Below, one piece after another: positions 1 to 7,377 of a stretch of DNA of 64,000 nt. The stretch comes from RGIG2161 sp964525525 (GTDB taxonomy: Bacteria > Bacillota > Clostridia > Oscillospirales > CAG-272). Both the position numbers and the translations under genes were made by a program. A model generated the notes under the pieces. It saw only the letters and a list, made by a program, of their open reading frames with translations, was not told the DNA's origin and made no database searches. Positions within the stretch are counted from its first letter, which is position 1, and every line of letters starts with the position of its first letter. Location: the NCBI GenBank assembly GCA_964525525.1, contig CAZGHD010000001.1, positions 26,323 through 90,322 of the forward strand, written 5' to 3'.

Positions 1-275
1 CACCGCCGTTCTTTTGCGGTGCTTTATATAATTCAGTGCTCTGCTTCTGCCTATCATAAACAGATAGGTTTTCAGCGACACTTTGAAATTATACCTCGAC
101 CTATGTACCAAAAGATCGGAAAACGTGTCTATCGCGATGTCCTCCGACGCATAAATATCTCCGACGTATCGGTCAATAAAAAATATAAGCGCGTCAAAAT
201 ATTCTTCCATTATCGAGTCAAAAGCACTTTCGTCACCGTCAAGAAAACGGCGGTAGCTACTTGCACCGTTCTCCA
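1..275 (-). CDS. ECF sigma factor, N-terminal part (runs off left edge)
   Basis: Read on the minus strand from an ATG at 275, preceded by AAAGGAG (about 281-288), this frame stays open to the window edge and gives 91 residues. It begins MENGASSYRRFLDGDESAF and continues with an acidic helix, a DTFSDLL stretch and KTYLFMIGRSRALNYI. That is sigma-70 region 2 of an ECF sigma factor, which binds core polymerase and the -10 element; region 4 would lie beyond the edge. The opening MENGASSYRRF is typical of a widespread clostridial ECF family. About 40 bases upstream of the start is a motif (313-323) shared with the two ECF-type promoters near 17.4 and 21.2 kb. The opposite-strand frame over this stretch is only a shadow. 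The stimulus is unknown. Confidence 0.85.
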
Positions 276-310
276 TCTTCAGTCTCCTTTATGTTTTTGA
301 AGGAATTTAC

Positions 311-345
311 CCCTTTCACTTATTTATACAACCGAAAATCTTAAA
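311..345 (-). promoter_or_regulatory. ECF-type upstream region of the left-edge sigma gene
   Basis: On the minus strand this AT-rich stretch carries ATAAGTGAAAG (complement of 313-323) preceded by ATTTTCGG. The same ATAAGTGAAAG core, also preceded by an ATTTTC block, occurs in the 46-bp repeats at 17449 and 21187. This suggests a shared promoter or initiation-region architecture for ECF-controlled genes. The role is inferred; only the repeated sequence is seen. Confidence 0.45.
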
Positions 346-476
346 TTCCTTATATTTTTTTGAATTTTTTTCAAAAATATCCCGTACGGCTATGATACCA
401 CAACAGCTATCCCTTGTCAATATGCAAAGCCGTTACCCGATGTGCCATAATATTACAAATAAAATAAGGTATAATA

Positions 477-505
477 TTGACAAGAGGGGCTTCTTGGTGT
501 ATAAT
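477..505 (+). promoter_or_regulatory. Consensus sigma-A promoter of the fatty-acid kinase operon
   Basis: TTGACA at 477-482 and TATAAT at 500-505 are separated by exactly 17 bp: both hexamers are perfect consensus. This is strong enough to need a repressor, which fits the palindrome that follows. Confidence 0.85.
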
Positions 506-514
506 AATACTCAG

Positions 515-532
515 ATGTTGCATTTGCAACAT
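515..532 (+). promoter_or_regulatory. Probable MarR operator (perfect palindrome)
   Basis: ATGTTGCA at 515-522 and TGCAACAT at 525-532 form perfect 8-bp arms around TT. The site starts 9 bp after the -10 element, so a bound dimer would cover the transcription start. The size and symmetry fit MarR-family operators, and the next gene encodes a MarR protein. Autoregulation is inferred. Confidence 0.75.
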
Positions 533-569
533 TTATGATTTTACCTTTAACGATTTAAGGAGCGATCTG

Positions 570-1028
570 ATGGTCAACAGATTCGAGCGGTTTTCGTCAG
601 CCATATCGGAGATACATAAATGCTGGCATAAGCTCGCCGCGGAAGAAATGGAGAAATGCGGTCTCAAGGGGCCTCACGCATTCTATCTTGCAACGCTGTA
701 CCGATTTGAGGACGGTTTGACGGCGACTCAGCTTTCCGACCTTTGCGGAAAAGATAAGTCAGACGTTTCCCGCACTGTCGCTTCAATGGAGCAGTACGGT
801 CTCGTGATAAAAGAGTGTAACAGTAACAATAATTACCGCGCAAAAATAAAGCTCACCGAATACGGCATGGAATGCGCGGAACACGTCCGTAAATTAGCAA
901 GCGCGGCGGTGGAAATGGCAGGCGGAGAAATTTCTGACGATAAGCGCGCCATATTCTACGAAACGCTTGAGCTGATTGCGGATAATCTTAAATTTATAAG
1001 CGAACAGGGGCTTCCGCCCGTAAAATAA
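570..1028 (+). CDS. MarR family regulator of the FakA/FakB operon
   Basis: A 152-residue winged-helix regulator. I start it at the ATG at 570 (MVNRFERF) because TAAGGAG lies 7 bases upstream; a longer frame from 477 would begin inside the promoter. The core helix-turn-helix is TATQLSDLCGKDKSDVSRTVASMEQYGL at about residues 51-78, followed by the wing (YRAKIKLTEYG). It heads an operon with a DegV/FakB protein 23 bp downstream and FakA after that. In streptococci a MarR-type protein, FabT, represses fatty-acid synthesis genes together with acyl-ACP, so this protein may sense lipid status. That link is inference from position; a specific ligand cannot be read from the sequence. Confidence 0.85.
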   Translation: MVNRFERFSSAISEIHKCWHKLAAEEMEKCGLKGPHAFYLATLYRFEDGLTATQLSDLCGKDKSDVSRTVASMEQYGLVIKECNSNNNYRAKIKLTEYGMECAEHVRKLASAAVEMAGGEISDDKRAIFYETLELIADNLKFISEQGLPPVK

Positions 1029-1051
1029 ATTTTATTTAAGGAGCACGAAAA

Positions 1052-1918
1052 ATGAGTAACTATATCATATGCACAGACTCCGGCAGCGACATAAAGCCCG
1101 CTAAACTTGCAGAATGGGGCGTAGCTTTTTCTTCACTTACATTCAGATTCAACGACAGCGAAAAAGAATATACCGACGCCGATATGGAGATCAAAACCTT
1201 CTATGACAAGATGCGTGACGGCGGTATCGCAAAGACTGCGGCCATCAATACCGAGACCTTTGCGGCAGAGTTCGAAAAGCATCTCTCCGCAGGCGTTGAC
1301 GTTCTTTATCTCGGATTCTCGTCCGGACTCAGCACTACCTATAACTCCGGCCGCCTTGCGGCAGAGGCTTTGCGTGAAAAATATCCCGAGCGTAAGATAA
1401 TTACCGTTGATACCCTTGCGGCGTCAGCCGGTGAAGGTCTTCTCGTTGCTCTCGTTCTCGCTAAGAAGAACGAAGGCGCAACTATTGAGGAAGCGGCGGC
1501 GTATGCTGAGGAGATCAAGCTCAACATCTGCCACTGGTTCACCGTTGACGATCTCGTATATCTCAAGCGCGGCGGCAGAGTAAGCCCCACCGTTGCATTC
1601 GTAGGTAACGCGCTTGGTATCAAGCCTATTCTTCACGTTGATAACGAAGGTCACCTTACCAGCAAAGCTAAGGTAAGAGGCAGAAAGTCTTCTATAACTG
1701 CTCTTGCAGATAAATATACCGAGCTTGCAAAAGAGCCCGAGGGCGGTCTTGCTTATATTTCAAACGGCGACTGTGAATCTGATGCTGAAGCACTTAAAAA
1801 GATACTTGAGGACAGACACAACGCAAAGGTTGAGATAATTACAGACGTCGGTCCCGTAATCGGATCTCACGCCGGCCCCGGCGTTCTTGCACTTTTCTTC
1901 GCCGGTAAGGAAAGATAA
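1052..1918 (+). CDS. DegV family fatty-acid-binding protein (FakB type)
   Basis: A 288-residue DegV protein. The N-terminal IICTDSGSDIK motif and the later FSSGLSTTYNS and LVYLKRGGRVSP blocks are the fatty-acid-carboxylate-binding and lid regions conserved in the family. Known FakB proteins hold a fatty acid while FakA phosphorylates its carboxyl group, giving acyl-phosphate for PlsX/PlsY phospholipid synthesis. The start has AAGGAG at 1038-1043. The gene lies between the MarR regulator and fakA, the expected FakB position. Acyl-chain preference cannot be told from the sequence. A second, frameshifted DegV gene lies at 56225-57059. Confidence 0.9.
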   Translation: MSNYIICTDSGSDIKPAKLAEWGVAFSSLTFRFNDSEKEYTDADMEIKTFYDKMRDGGIAKTAAINTETFAAEFEKHLSAGVDVLYLGFSSGLSTTYNSGRLAAEALREKYPERKIITVDTLAASAGEGLLVALVLAKKNEGATIEEAAAYAEEIKLNICHWFTVDDLVYLKRGGRVSPTVAFVGNALGIKPILHVDNEGHLTSKAKVRGRKSSITALADKYTELAKEPEGGLAYISNGDCESDAEALKKILEDRHNAKVEIITDVGPVIGSHAGPGVLALFFAGKER

Positions 1919-1976
1919 ACCGCATATAACACGCGGCTCGTTACCGCGAAAATACGAGCAAGGAGAACGTTTATAA

Positions 1977-3719
1977 ATGTTCAAATTAAAAAAGAAAAGC
2001 TCCTCCAAACCCAAGGAAGAGAAAAACGAATTTGATATAAAATATCTGGGCGGTCTGCTTATGGCTAAAATGGCGTTCGGAGGCGCGGCGCGTCTGCGTT
2101 CCAACGCTGAAGAGGTAAATAAGCTCAACGTATTCCCGGTTCCTGACGGAGATACCGGTGACAATATGAGAATGACTATCGAGAGCGGTATCGCCGCGCT
2201 TGAAAACCTTGATACCGACGATCTTGCAGAAGTAATGAAGGTGTTTTCACACGGAATGCTTCTCGGTGCGAGAGGTAACTCGGGCGTTATTCTCTCACAG
2301 TTTTTTGCCGGAACCGCAAAAGGCTTTCAGGGCTCGGAGCAGGCTGACCCCGCTACTCTCGGTCACGCGCTTGAGCTTGGTGTAAAGCAGGCGTATACCT
2401 CCGTTATGACTCCTACCGAAGGAACTCTGCTTACCGTTGCGCGCGAGGCGGTTGAATACGCGGTTCAAAATATTACTCCGCAGAGTACCATACGCAGCTT
2501 CTTTGCCGATCTGGTAAAAGAGATGCACGACTCGGTTAACCGTACTCCCGAGATCCTTCCCGTACTTAAAGAAGCTGGCGTGGTTGACAGCGGCGGTGCA
2601 GGTCTGTTCTATATAATCGACGGATTTAACCGTGTTCTCAACGGTGAGGAGGTCGCCGACGAAGCTGACTCCGAACTTGGAAAAACGTCCGCGCCTCCCG
2701 CTCACGTGATGGATTTCTCTGCGTTCGGACCTGACAGCGTAATGACCTACGGATACTGTACCGAGCTTCTCGTTCAGCTTCAGAACTCCAAGACCGACGT
2801 TGAGGCGTTTGACGTAGAGCCGCTCAAGCAGTTTCTTGCATCTGTTGGTGACTCGGTCGTGGCTTTCAAGACCGAAAGTATAGTTAAGATTCACGTTCAC
2901 ACTCTTACTCCCGACAAGGTGCTTTCTCACTGTCGAGAGTTTGGAGAGTTCCTTACTGTAAAAATAGAAAATATGTCCCTTCAGCACTCCGAGTCAGAGC
3001 TTGAGTCAAAGGCTGACGAGAAGGCAGAAGAGACCGCGCCTCCCGCTCCGCCTAAAAAGTACGGTGTTGTTGCCGTATCAAACGGCCCCGGTGTTTCGGA
3101 CTTGTTCCGTGAGCTCGGTACCGACGAGATAGTTGAGGGCGGACAGACGCAGAATCCGTCTACCAACGATTTTATTGCCGCGTTTGAAAAGATAAACGCA
3201 GAGCATATTTTCGTTTTCCCGAATAACGGAAACATACTTATGGCGGCAAGTCAGGCAGAGAAGCTGTATGATAAGGCGGTCATCCACGTTATCCCGAGCA
3301 AGAATATCGGCACGGGCTACGTTGCATTGTCATCTGCTGATCTTGAAAATCCCGAGCCTGCAGCAATAGAGGAAGAGATGAAGGCGGCTATGCAGCGCGT
3401 TACCGCAGGCTACGTTTCTCCGTCTATCAGAGACGCGGAGATAAACGGAGTTATCATTAAAAAGGACGACACTATCGGTATAATAGAAAAAGCGATAGTT
3501 TTGTCCGATCCCGACAAGCTCAGCGCCGCATCCGCGCTTGCGTGCAAGCTGCTTGAAGATCCCGAGAAATTTATGCTCACCGTTTTCTGCGGTAAGGATT
3601 CTTCTGAAGACGAGCAGGAAGCTCTCAAAACAAAGATAGAAGAAAGCTATCCGTCAGCCGAGGTTTATTTTATCGACGGCGGTCAGGATATTTACCCCTA
3701 TATTTTCGTGGCGGAATGA
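1977..3719 (+). CDS. fakA: Fatty acid kinase FakA (DAK2/DegV-linked, YloV family)
   Basis: A 580-residue protein with an N-terminal DhaL/DAK2 ATP-binding domain: NVFPVPDGDTGDNM near residues 45-60 supplies the Mg-binding aspartates, GARGNSGVILSQFF follows, and VDSGGAGLFYIIDG closes the domain near residue 205. After a middle domain and an acidic linker (EKAEETAPPAPPKK), the C-terminal half (VVAVSNGPGVSDLF onward) is the FakB-docking region. The family phosphorylates FakB-bound fatty acids for incorporation into membrane lipids. The length (usual about 550) and order are normal. It is the last gene of the MarR-FakB-FakA operon and is closed by a hairpin terminator. Confidence 0.92.
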   Translation: MFKLKKKSSSKPKEEKNEFDIKYLGGLLMAKMAFGGAARLRSNAEEVNKLNVFPVPDGDTGDNMRMTIESGIAALENLDTDDLAEVMKVFSHGMLLGARGNSGVILSQFFAGTAKGFQGSEQADPATLGHALELGVKQAYTSVMTPTEGTLLTVAREAVEYAVQNITPQSTIRSFFADLVKEMHDSVNRTPEILPVLKEAGVVDSGGAGLFYIIDGFNRVLNGEEVADEADSELGKTSAPPAHVMDFSAFGPDSVMTYGYCTELLVQLQNSKTDVEAFDVEPLKQFLASVGDSVVAFKTESIVKIHVHTLTPDKVLSHCREFGEFLTVKIENMSLQHSESELESKADEKAEETAPPAPPKKYGVVAVSNGPGVSDLFRELGTDEIVEGGQTQNPSTNDFIAAFEKINAEHIFVFPNNGNILMAASQAEKLYDKAVIHVIPSKNIGTGYVALSSADLENPEPAAIEEEMKAAMQRVTAGYVSPSIRDAEINGVIIKKDDTIGIIEKAIVLSDPDKLSAASALACKLLEDPEKFMLTVFCGKDSSEDEQEALKTKIEESYPSAEVYFIDGGQDIYPYIFVAE

Positions 3720-3736
3720 TAAGTAATAACTGAAAA

Positions 3737-3778
3737 GTAAAAAATACGAGAGCATTTCGGTGCTTCTCGTATTTTTTA
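3737..3778 (+). terminator. Rho-independent terminator after fakA
   Basis: A long hairpin begins near 3737 and closes near 3778. The arms are AAAAAATACGAGA and its complement, with a small loop around TTTCGG and one bulge. The AT-rich outer arms end in a T-run, so it can act in either direction. Confidence 0.85.
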
Positions 3779-3844
3779 CGCATTTACGCGTATTTTAATC
3801 TAAAATAGAAGCATAATATGGTAAAATAAATATTCAAACTCCTA

Positions 3845-3873
3845 TTGCTTTTTTTGAGGTGTCATGATATAAT
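3845..3873 (+). promoter_or_regulatory. Promoter of the gpx-ohrR operon
   Basis: TTGCTT at 3845-3850 and TATAAT at 3868-3873 with a 17-bp spacer. The -10 overlaps the first bases of the palindrome at 3871-3894. Confidence 0.75.
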
Positions 3874-3894
3874 TTAATTGTACTCAATTAAATT
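3871..3894 (+). promoter_or_regulatory. OhrR-type operator over the gpx promoter
   Basis: Perfect 10-bp arms (AATTTAATTG at 3871-3880 and CAATTAAATT at 3885-3894) flank TACT. The half site resembles the AT-rich TACAATTAAAT-type half sites of OhrR operators in Bacillus. It overlaps the -10 and the start point. The last gene of the downstream operon encodes an OhrR-like protein with the sensing cysteine, so autoregulation by peroxide is likely (inference). Confidence 0.7.
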
Positions 3895-3922
3895 TACATA
3901 AATTGATTTTCGGAGGTATGGT

Positions 3923-4465
3923 ATGAATATTTATGATTTCAAAGTGACAGCGCGTGACGGCAGCGAAGTATCTCTTTCCGATTATAAGGGAAAGGTTCTT
4001 TTAATAGTAAACACGGCAACGGGATGCGGTTTTACCCCTCATTACGATGAGCTTCAGGATCTGTATGATGCTCACAAAGCAGACGGACTTGAGATACTCG
4101 ATTTCCCTTGCAATCAGTTTGGCGAGCAGGCACCGGGCGATGACGAGGAGATCCATTCTTTCTGCACGGGACGCTTTGGAATCACCTTTCCGCAGTTTTC
4201 AAAAATTGACGTTATAGGTGAGAATGCTATCCCTCTTTATAAATGGATCTCGGAGAATACCGAGTTTGACGGATTCGGCATGGGACCGATGGCTATGCTT
4301 ATGAACGGCGTAGTTAAGAAGATGGATAAGGACTACAAGAAAAACGGTGCGATCAAGTGGAATTTTACCAAGATTCTCGTTGACAGAGAGGGTAATATCG
4401 TTGCTCGCTTTGAGCCTACCGTTCCTATGAAAAAGGTTGCAGATGCAGTAAGGGCTACACTTTAA
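3923..4465 (+). CDS. gpx: Glutathione peroxidase family protein (thiol peroxidase)
   Basis: A 180-residue cytoplasmic peroxidase. The active tetrad is visible: Cys35 in NTATGCGFTP, Gln65 in FPCNQFG, and Trp-Asn in IKWNFTK. Cys63 and Cys81 are candidate resolving cysteines. Bacterial members of this family reduce hydroperoxides, usually with thioredoxin. The chain is slightly longer than the usual 160 because of an insert (GFGMGPMAMLMNGVVKKM, about 115-132). A GGAGGT ribosome site precedes the ATG. It is the first gene of an operon ending in an OhrR-like regulator, with a matching operator over the promoter, so peroxide induction is expected. Confidence 0.92.
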   Translation: MNIYDFKVTARDGSEVSLSDYKGKVLLIVNTATGCGFTPHYDELQDLYDAHKADGLEILDFPCNQFGEQAPGDDEEIHSFCTGRFGITFPQFSKIDVIGENAIPLYKWISENTEFDGFGMGPMAMLMNGVVKKMDKDYKKNGAIKWNFTKILVDREGNIVARFEPTVPMKKVADAVRATL

Positions 4466-4504
4466 AACGATAATTTTTTTACTGTATAATATCTTATGGA
4501 GACT

Positions 4505-5440
4505 ATGATAAAAGAAAAGCTTGAAACAAAGATAGAATTCGCTCACATTACTACCGATGATAAAGAGCTATACGAAAAATATCTGATGCGTGAAAATGAA
4601 CGCGGGTGCGAGTTCTCGTTTGCCAATATGTATTTGTGGGGACGTCAGAAATTTACTGTTCTGTACGATCATATCGTTATGTTTTCGCAGTTTGATCGCC
4701 GCAGTGTGTATCCGTATCCGCTCGGCGCGGGAGACAAGCGTGCAGTGCTTGATGCGGTAATCGCAGACGCGAAGGAAAGAGGAATTCCTTGCCGCATTAC
4801 AGGACTTGGTGAGGTCGCAAAACAGACGATTGAGGAGCTTTATCCCGGTATGTTCCGTTTTCACTGCGACGAGGGTTCGTTTGACTACGTTTACGCGATT
4901 GACGACCTGGCAGACCTGAAAGGTAAAAAATATCACGGAAAGCGGAACCACTTAAATAGATTTTACGAGGCTTACCCGGACTATTCGGTACAGCCGGTTG
5001 GCGAGGATAATATCTGCCGTGTCAGACAGATGCTTGACGACTGGTACAGCGTGCGTATAAGTGAAAATCCGGATAGTGACTATCACATGGAGAGGGCGGC
5101 GCTGGAAAAGGCGCTCCGTGATTACCGTGAGCTTGATATGGAAGGCTTGGTGCTTATGAACGGGGAGGATGTTCTGGCGTTTACTCTTGCGAGCCGTCTG
5201 TCCGAGGACACGATGGACGTGCATTTTGAAAAAGCGAGAGCAGACGTGAACGGTGCGTACACGGCTATCAACTGCGAGTTTGCGCGGTATATCAGGGACA
5301 AATATCCGAATATCCGCTATCTTGACCGCGAGGAGGATATGGGACTTGAGGGCTTGCGTAAGGCGAAAAAGAGCTATCATCCTCACCATATGGTGAAAAA
5401 ATGCTGGGCTTGTCTGTTGGAGGAAGGTTATGAATATTGA
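4505..5440 (+). CDS. DUF2156 / lysylphosphatidylglycerol-synthase-C-terminal-like protein
   Basis: About 311 residues with the double-GNAT fold of DUF2156 proteins, related to the C-terminal catalytic domain of phosphatidylglycerol lysyltransferase but without its membrane half. Family features include FANMYLWG near the N-terminus, KGKKYHGKRNHLNRF near 145 and REEDMGLEGLRKAKKSYHP near the C-terminus. The aminoacyl donor and acceptor are unknown. Start choice is uncertain: ATG 4496 has no clear ribosome site, and ATG 4505 has GGAG only three bases upstream. It follows gpx by about 40 bp and overlaps the GNAT gene by 11 bp. Confidence 0.85.
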   Translation: MIKEKLETKIEFAHITTDDKELYEKYLMRENERGCEFSFANMYLWGRQKFTVLYDHIVMFSQFDRRSVYPYPLGAGDKRAVLDAVIADAKERGIPCRITGLGEVAKQTIEELYPGMFRFHCDEGSFDYVYAIDDLADLKGKKYHGKRNHLNRFYEAYPDYSVQPVGEDNICRVRQMLDDWYSVRISENPDSDYHMERAALEKALRDYRELDMEGLVLMNGEDVLAFTLASRLSEDTMDVHFEKARADVNGAYTAINCEFARYIRDKYPNIRYLDREEDMGLEGLRKAKKSYHPHHMVKKCWACLLEEGYEY

Positions 5441-6188
5441 CTCACCGAGCCGCGCACAGATTCCCGCGCTCAGGTCTTTGTGGAAAGAGGCATTTGGGGA
5501 TACCGATAAATTTCTTGATATTTTTGAACGGACGGCGTTTTCTCCCGATCGCTGTCGCTATGTCACACAAAACGGCGAGGTTGCCGCAGCGCTTTATTTC
5601 TTTAACTGCTCGTGCGGCGGTGAGCGTATCGCGTATCTGTATGCAGTCGCTACTGCCGAAAAATATCGCGGACGTGGAATATGCCGCGCGCTGATGGAGG
5701 ATACTCACAGACATTTGAAAGCGCTCGGGTATCGCGCCGCCATTCTCGTGCCCGGGAGCCGAGAGCTTTTTGAGTTTTACAAAAAAATGGGATATGAGGT
5801 CTGCAGTTATATAGGTGAGATTCGTTGCCTCGCGTCTGATGACGGAATTGCGCTGAGGCAAATTGATGCAAGCGAATATGCAGAACTCAGACGTCGGTTT
5901 TTGCCCGAAAACGGAGTAGTGCAGGAAGAAGAAAATCTGAATTTTCTGAAAGAGCAAGCCGCGTTTTATGCGGGGAACGGATTTTTACTCGCGGCACGGG
6001 AAGAGGACGGCAGATTGCGCGGACTTGAACTGCTTGGCGATAAGGAAACTGCGCCGGCTATCCTTCGTACCTTGGGCTATAACGAGGGCGTTTTTCGCGT
6101 TCCCGACGGTGATAAACCGTTTGCGATGTGCTATCCATTGAGTGATGACCGCACTTTACCGTCGTATTTCGGATTAGCATTTGACTGA
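5430..6188 (+). CDS. GNAT family N-acetyltransferase
   Basis: A 252-residue acetyltransferase. The acetyl-CoA-binding motif A is clear: YAVATAEKYRGRGICRALMED, with the R/Q-x-x-G-x-G/A loop at about residues 75-85, followed by AAILVPGSRELFEFYKKMGYE (motif B). The C-terminal 100 residues form a less conserved second half, as in Eis-like or two-domain GNATs. Substrate unknown. The start codon lies inside the end of the preceding gene (11-bp overlap) with GGAGGAAGG upstream, which points to translational coupling within the gpx operon. Confidence 0.88.
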   Translation: MNIDSPSRAQIPALRSLWKEAFGDTDKFLDIFERTAFSPDRCRYVTQNGEVAAALYFFNCSCGGERIAYLYAVATAEKYRGRGICRALMEDTHRHLKALGYRAAILVPGSRELFEFYKKMGYEVCSYIGEIRCLASDDGIALRQIDASEYAELRRRFLPENGVVQEEENLNFLKEQAAFYAGNGFLLAAREEDGRLRGLELLGDKETAPAILRTLGYNEGVFRVPDGDKPFAMCYPLSDDRTLPSYFGLAFD

Positions 6189-6211
6189 TTTAATGCAGAA
6201 TGGAGTTTTCT

Positions 6212-6652
6212 ATGGACGATTTGAAATTTGAATCACTGAAGCTTGAGAGACAGATATGCTTTCCGCTTTACGCCGCGTCCCGCGAGATCATCAAGCAGTA
6301 TAAACCGTTTCTGGATAAGATAGACCTTACTTACACCCAGTATATCGCGATGATGCTTCTTTGGGATAAAAAATCAATGACCGCCAAAGAAATGGGAGAC
6401 CGTCTTTACCTTGATTCGGGAACGCTTACCCCGCTTCTCAAAAAGATGGAGGAAAAGGGACTTCTTACCCGTAACCGCGCGGCGGCGGATGAACGCAATC
6501 TGCAGGTGTCTATTACGGAAAAGGGCGATGCGTTGAAAATTCAGGCGGCAGAGATCCCTGCAGAGGTTGTAAAGTGCTCAAAGCTTGACCCCGAGGAGGC
6601 TATCTGCCTGTACCGTATTCTCTATAAGATACTTGAAAAAGCTGAAGATTAA
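6212..6652 (+). CDS. ohrR: OhrR-like MarR family organic-hydroperoxide sensor
   Basis: A 146-residue MarR protein. I start at ATG 6212, six bases after GGAG, rather than ATG 6200 which lies within that ribosome site. This puts the single conserved N-terminal cysteine (RQICFPLYAASREI) at residue 16, matching Cys15 of Bacillus OhrR. The tyrosines of the sensing pocket (YAASRE, TYTQY) are present, as are the recognition helix (LYLDSGTLTPLLKKMEEKGL) and the wing with DER. OhrR leaves DNA when its cysteine is oxidised by organic peroxides. No ohr gene is in the window; the adjacent target is gpx, whose promoter carries an OhrR-like palindrome. Confidence 0.88.
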   Translation: MDDLKFESLKLERQICFPLYAASREIIKQYKPFLDKIDLTYTQYIAMMLLWDKKSMTAKEMGDRLYLDSGTLTPLLKKMEEKGLLTRNRAAADERNLQVSITEKGDALKIQAAEIPAEVVKCSKLDPEEAICLYRILYKILEKAED

Positions 6653-6663
6653 ATCAAAAAAAC

Positions 6664-6702
6664 AGCAGGAGTCGACCGTAAAGTCAGCTCCTGCTTATTT
6701 TT
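6664..6702. terminator. Bidirectional terminator between ohrR and the flavin reductase gene
   Basis: AGCAGGAG (6664-6671) pairs with CTCCTGCT (6688-6695). A T-rich tail follows on the plus side and an A-run precedes it, giving a U-tail for minus-strand transcripts as well. Confidence 0.85.
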
Positions 6703-6708
6703 ATCGGA

Positions 6709-7266
6709 TTATTTTATCTTTTTTCCGTCAGAGAACGCCTGACCGACCTTTTCACCGAAATTCCAGTATGCGTGCGTTGCGCCGTCGTATATGATGGGGT
6801 CGAGCTTCTTTGCGTCGATGGCGCCGTTTTCGTCAAGGATGCTCTCGTCGGCAGAGACGTTCACTATCTCGCCTATGCATATACCGTCCTCATTGAATTT
6901 GATGAGTTTGCACTCTACCGTCATCGGCAGTTCCTTGATTATCGGTGCGTTGACGTGTTCGCTTTTCGCTGCGTTAAAGCCTGCGCGCGCGAATTTATCG
7001 GGAACGTCGTTTGCGGAAACGATACCCACGTAGTCACACTGCTCAACCGTTCCTACCGTAGCGAAGCTGACCGTAAATGCGCCTGTTTCTTTTATGTTTT
7101 CGGTAGTTTTGTGGTCGTCTGACAGGCATATTATTATTTTGTTCGTGTCGTACATTCCGCCCCACGCCGCGTTCATCGCGTTAGGTGTACCCGATTTGTC
7201 ATAGGTGCCTATTATAAGCACGGGCATAGGGTAAAGCCACGATTGTGCTCCAAAATCTTTACGCAT
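6709..7266 (-). CDS. Flavin reductase family protein (FMN-binding split barrel)
   Basis: A 185-residue protein of the DIM6/NTAB flavin reductase family. It opens MRKDFGAQSWLYPMPVLIIGTYDKSGTPNAMNAAWGG, the flavin-phosphate-binding segment; SFATVGTVEQCDYVGIVSAND follows, and GEIVNVSADESIL lies in the C-terminal half. Such proteins pass electrons from NAD(P)H to FMN or serve as flavoprotein reductases; the partner here is unknown. AAAGGAG lies upstream of the ATG. The gene stands alone between a bidirectional terminator and its own promoter with a palindromic operator. Confidence 0.9.
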   Translation of the reverse strand: MRKDFGAQSWLYPMPVLIIGTYDKSGTPNAMNAAWGGMYDTNKIIICLSDDHKTTENIKETGAFTVSFATVGTVEQCDYVGIVSANDVPDKFARAGFNAAKSEHVNAPIIKELPMTVECKLIKFNEDGICIGEIVNVSADESILDENGAIDAKKLDPIIYDGATHAYWNFGEKVGQAFSDGKKIK

Positions 7267-7283
7267 AATTTTCGTTCTCCTTT

Positions 7284-7331
7284 GATTTTATATTATAAAA
7301 TCAGTATATCATGAAACCGCGTAAAATTCAA
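7284..7331 (-). promoter_or_regulatory. Promoter and palindromic operator of the flavin reductase gene
   Basis: On the minus strand, TTGAAT (complement of 7326-7331) and TATACT (complement of 7303-7308) are 17 bp apart. Directly downstream of the -10, at 7284-7302, is a perfect inverted repeat with 9-bp arms (GATTTTATA and complement) around one base. Its place over the start site suggests a repressor site, perhaps for a MarR-type redox sensor; which protein binds is not known. Confidence 0.7.
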
Positions 7332-7377
7332 TTGGTTTTTATAAAATATTATTTATGCTTCAAGCACCCCTGTGATT

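Noticed and set aside
19..300. 93-codon plus-strand frame at the left edge
   Set aside because: The minus strand reads as an ECF sigma factor with a good ribosome site; the plus frame has no features.
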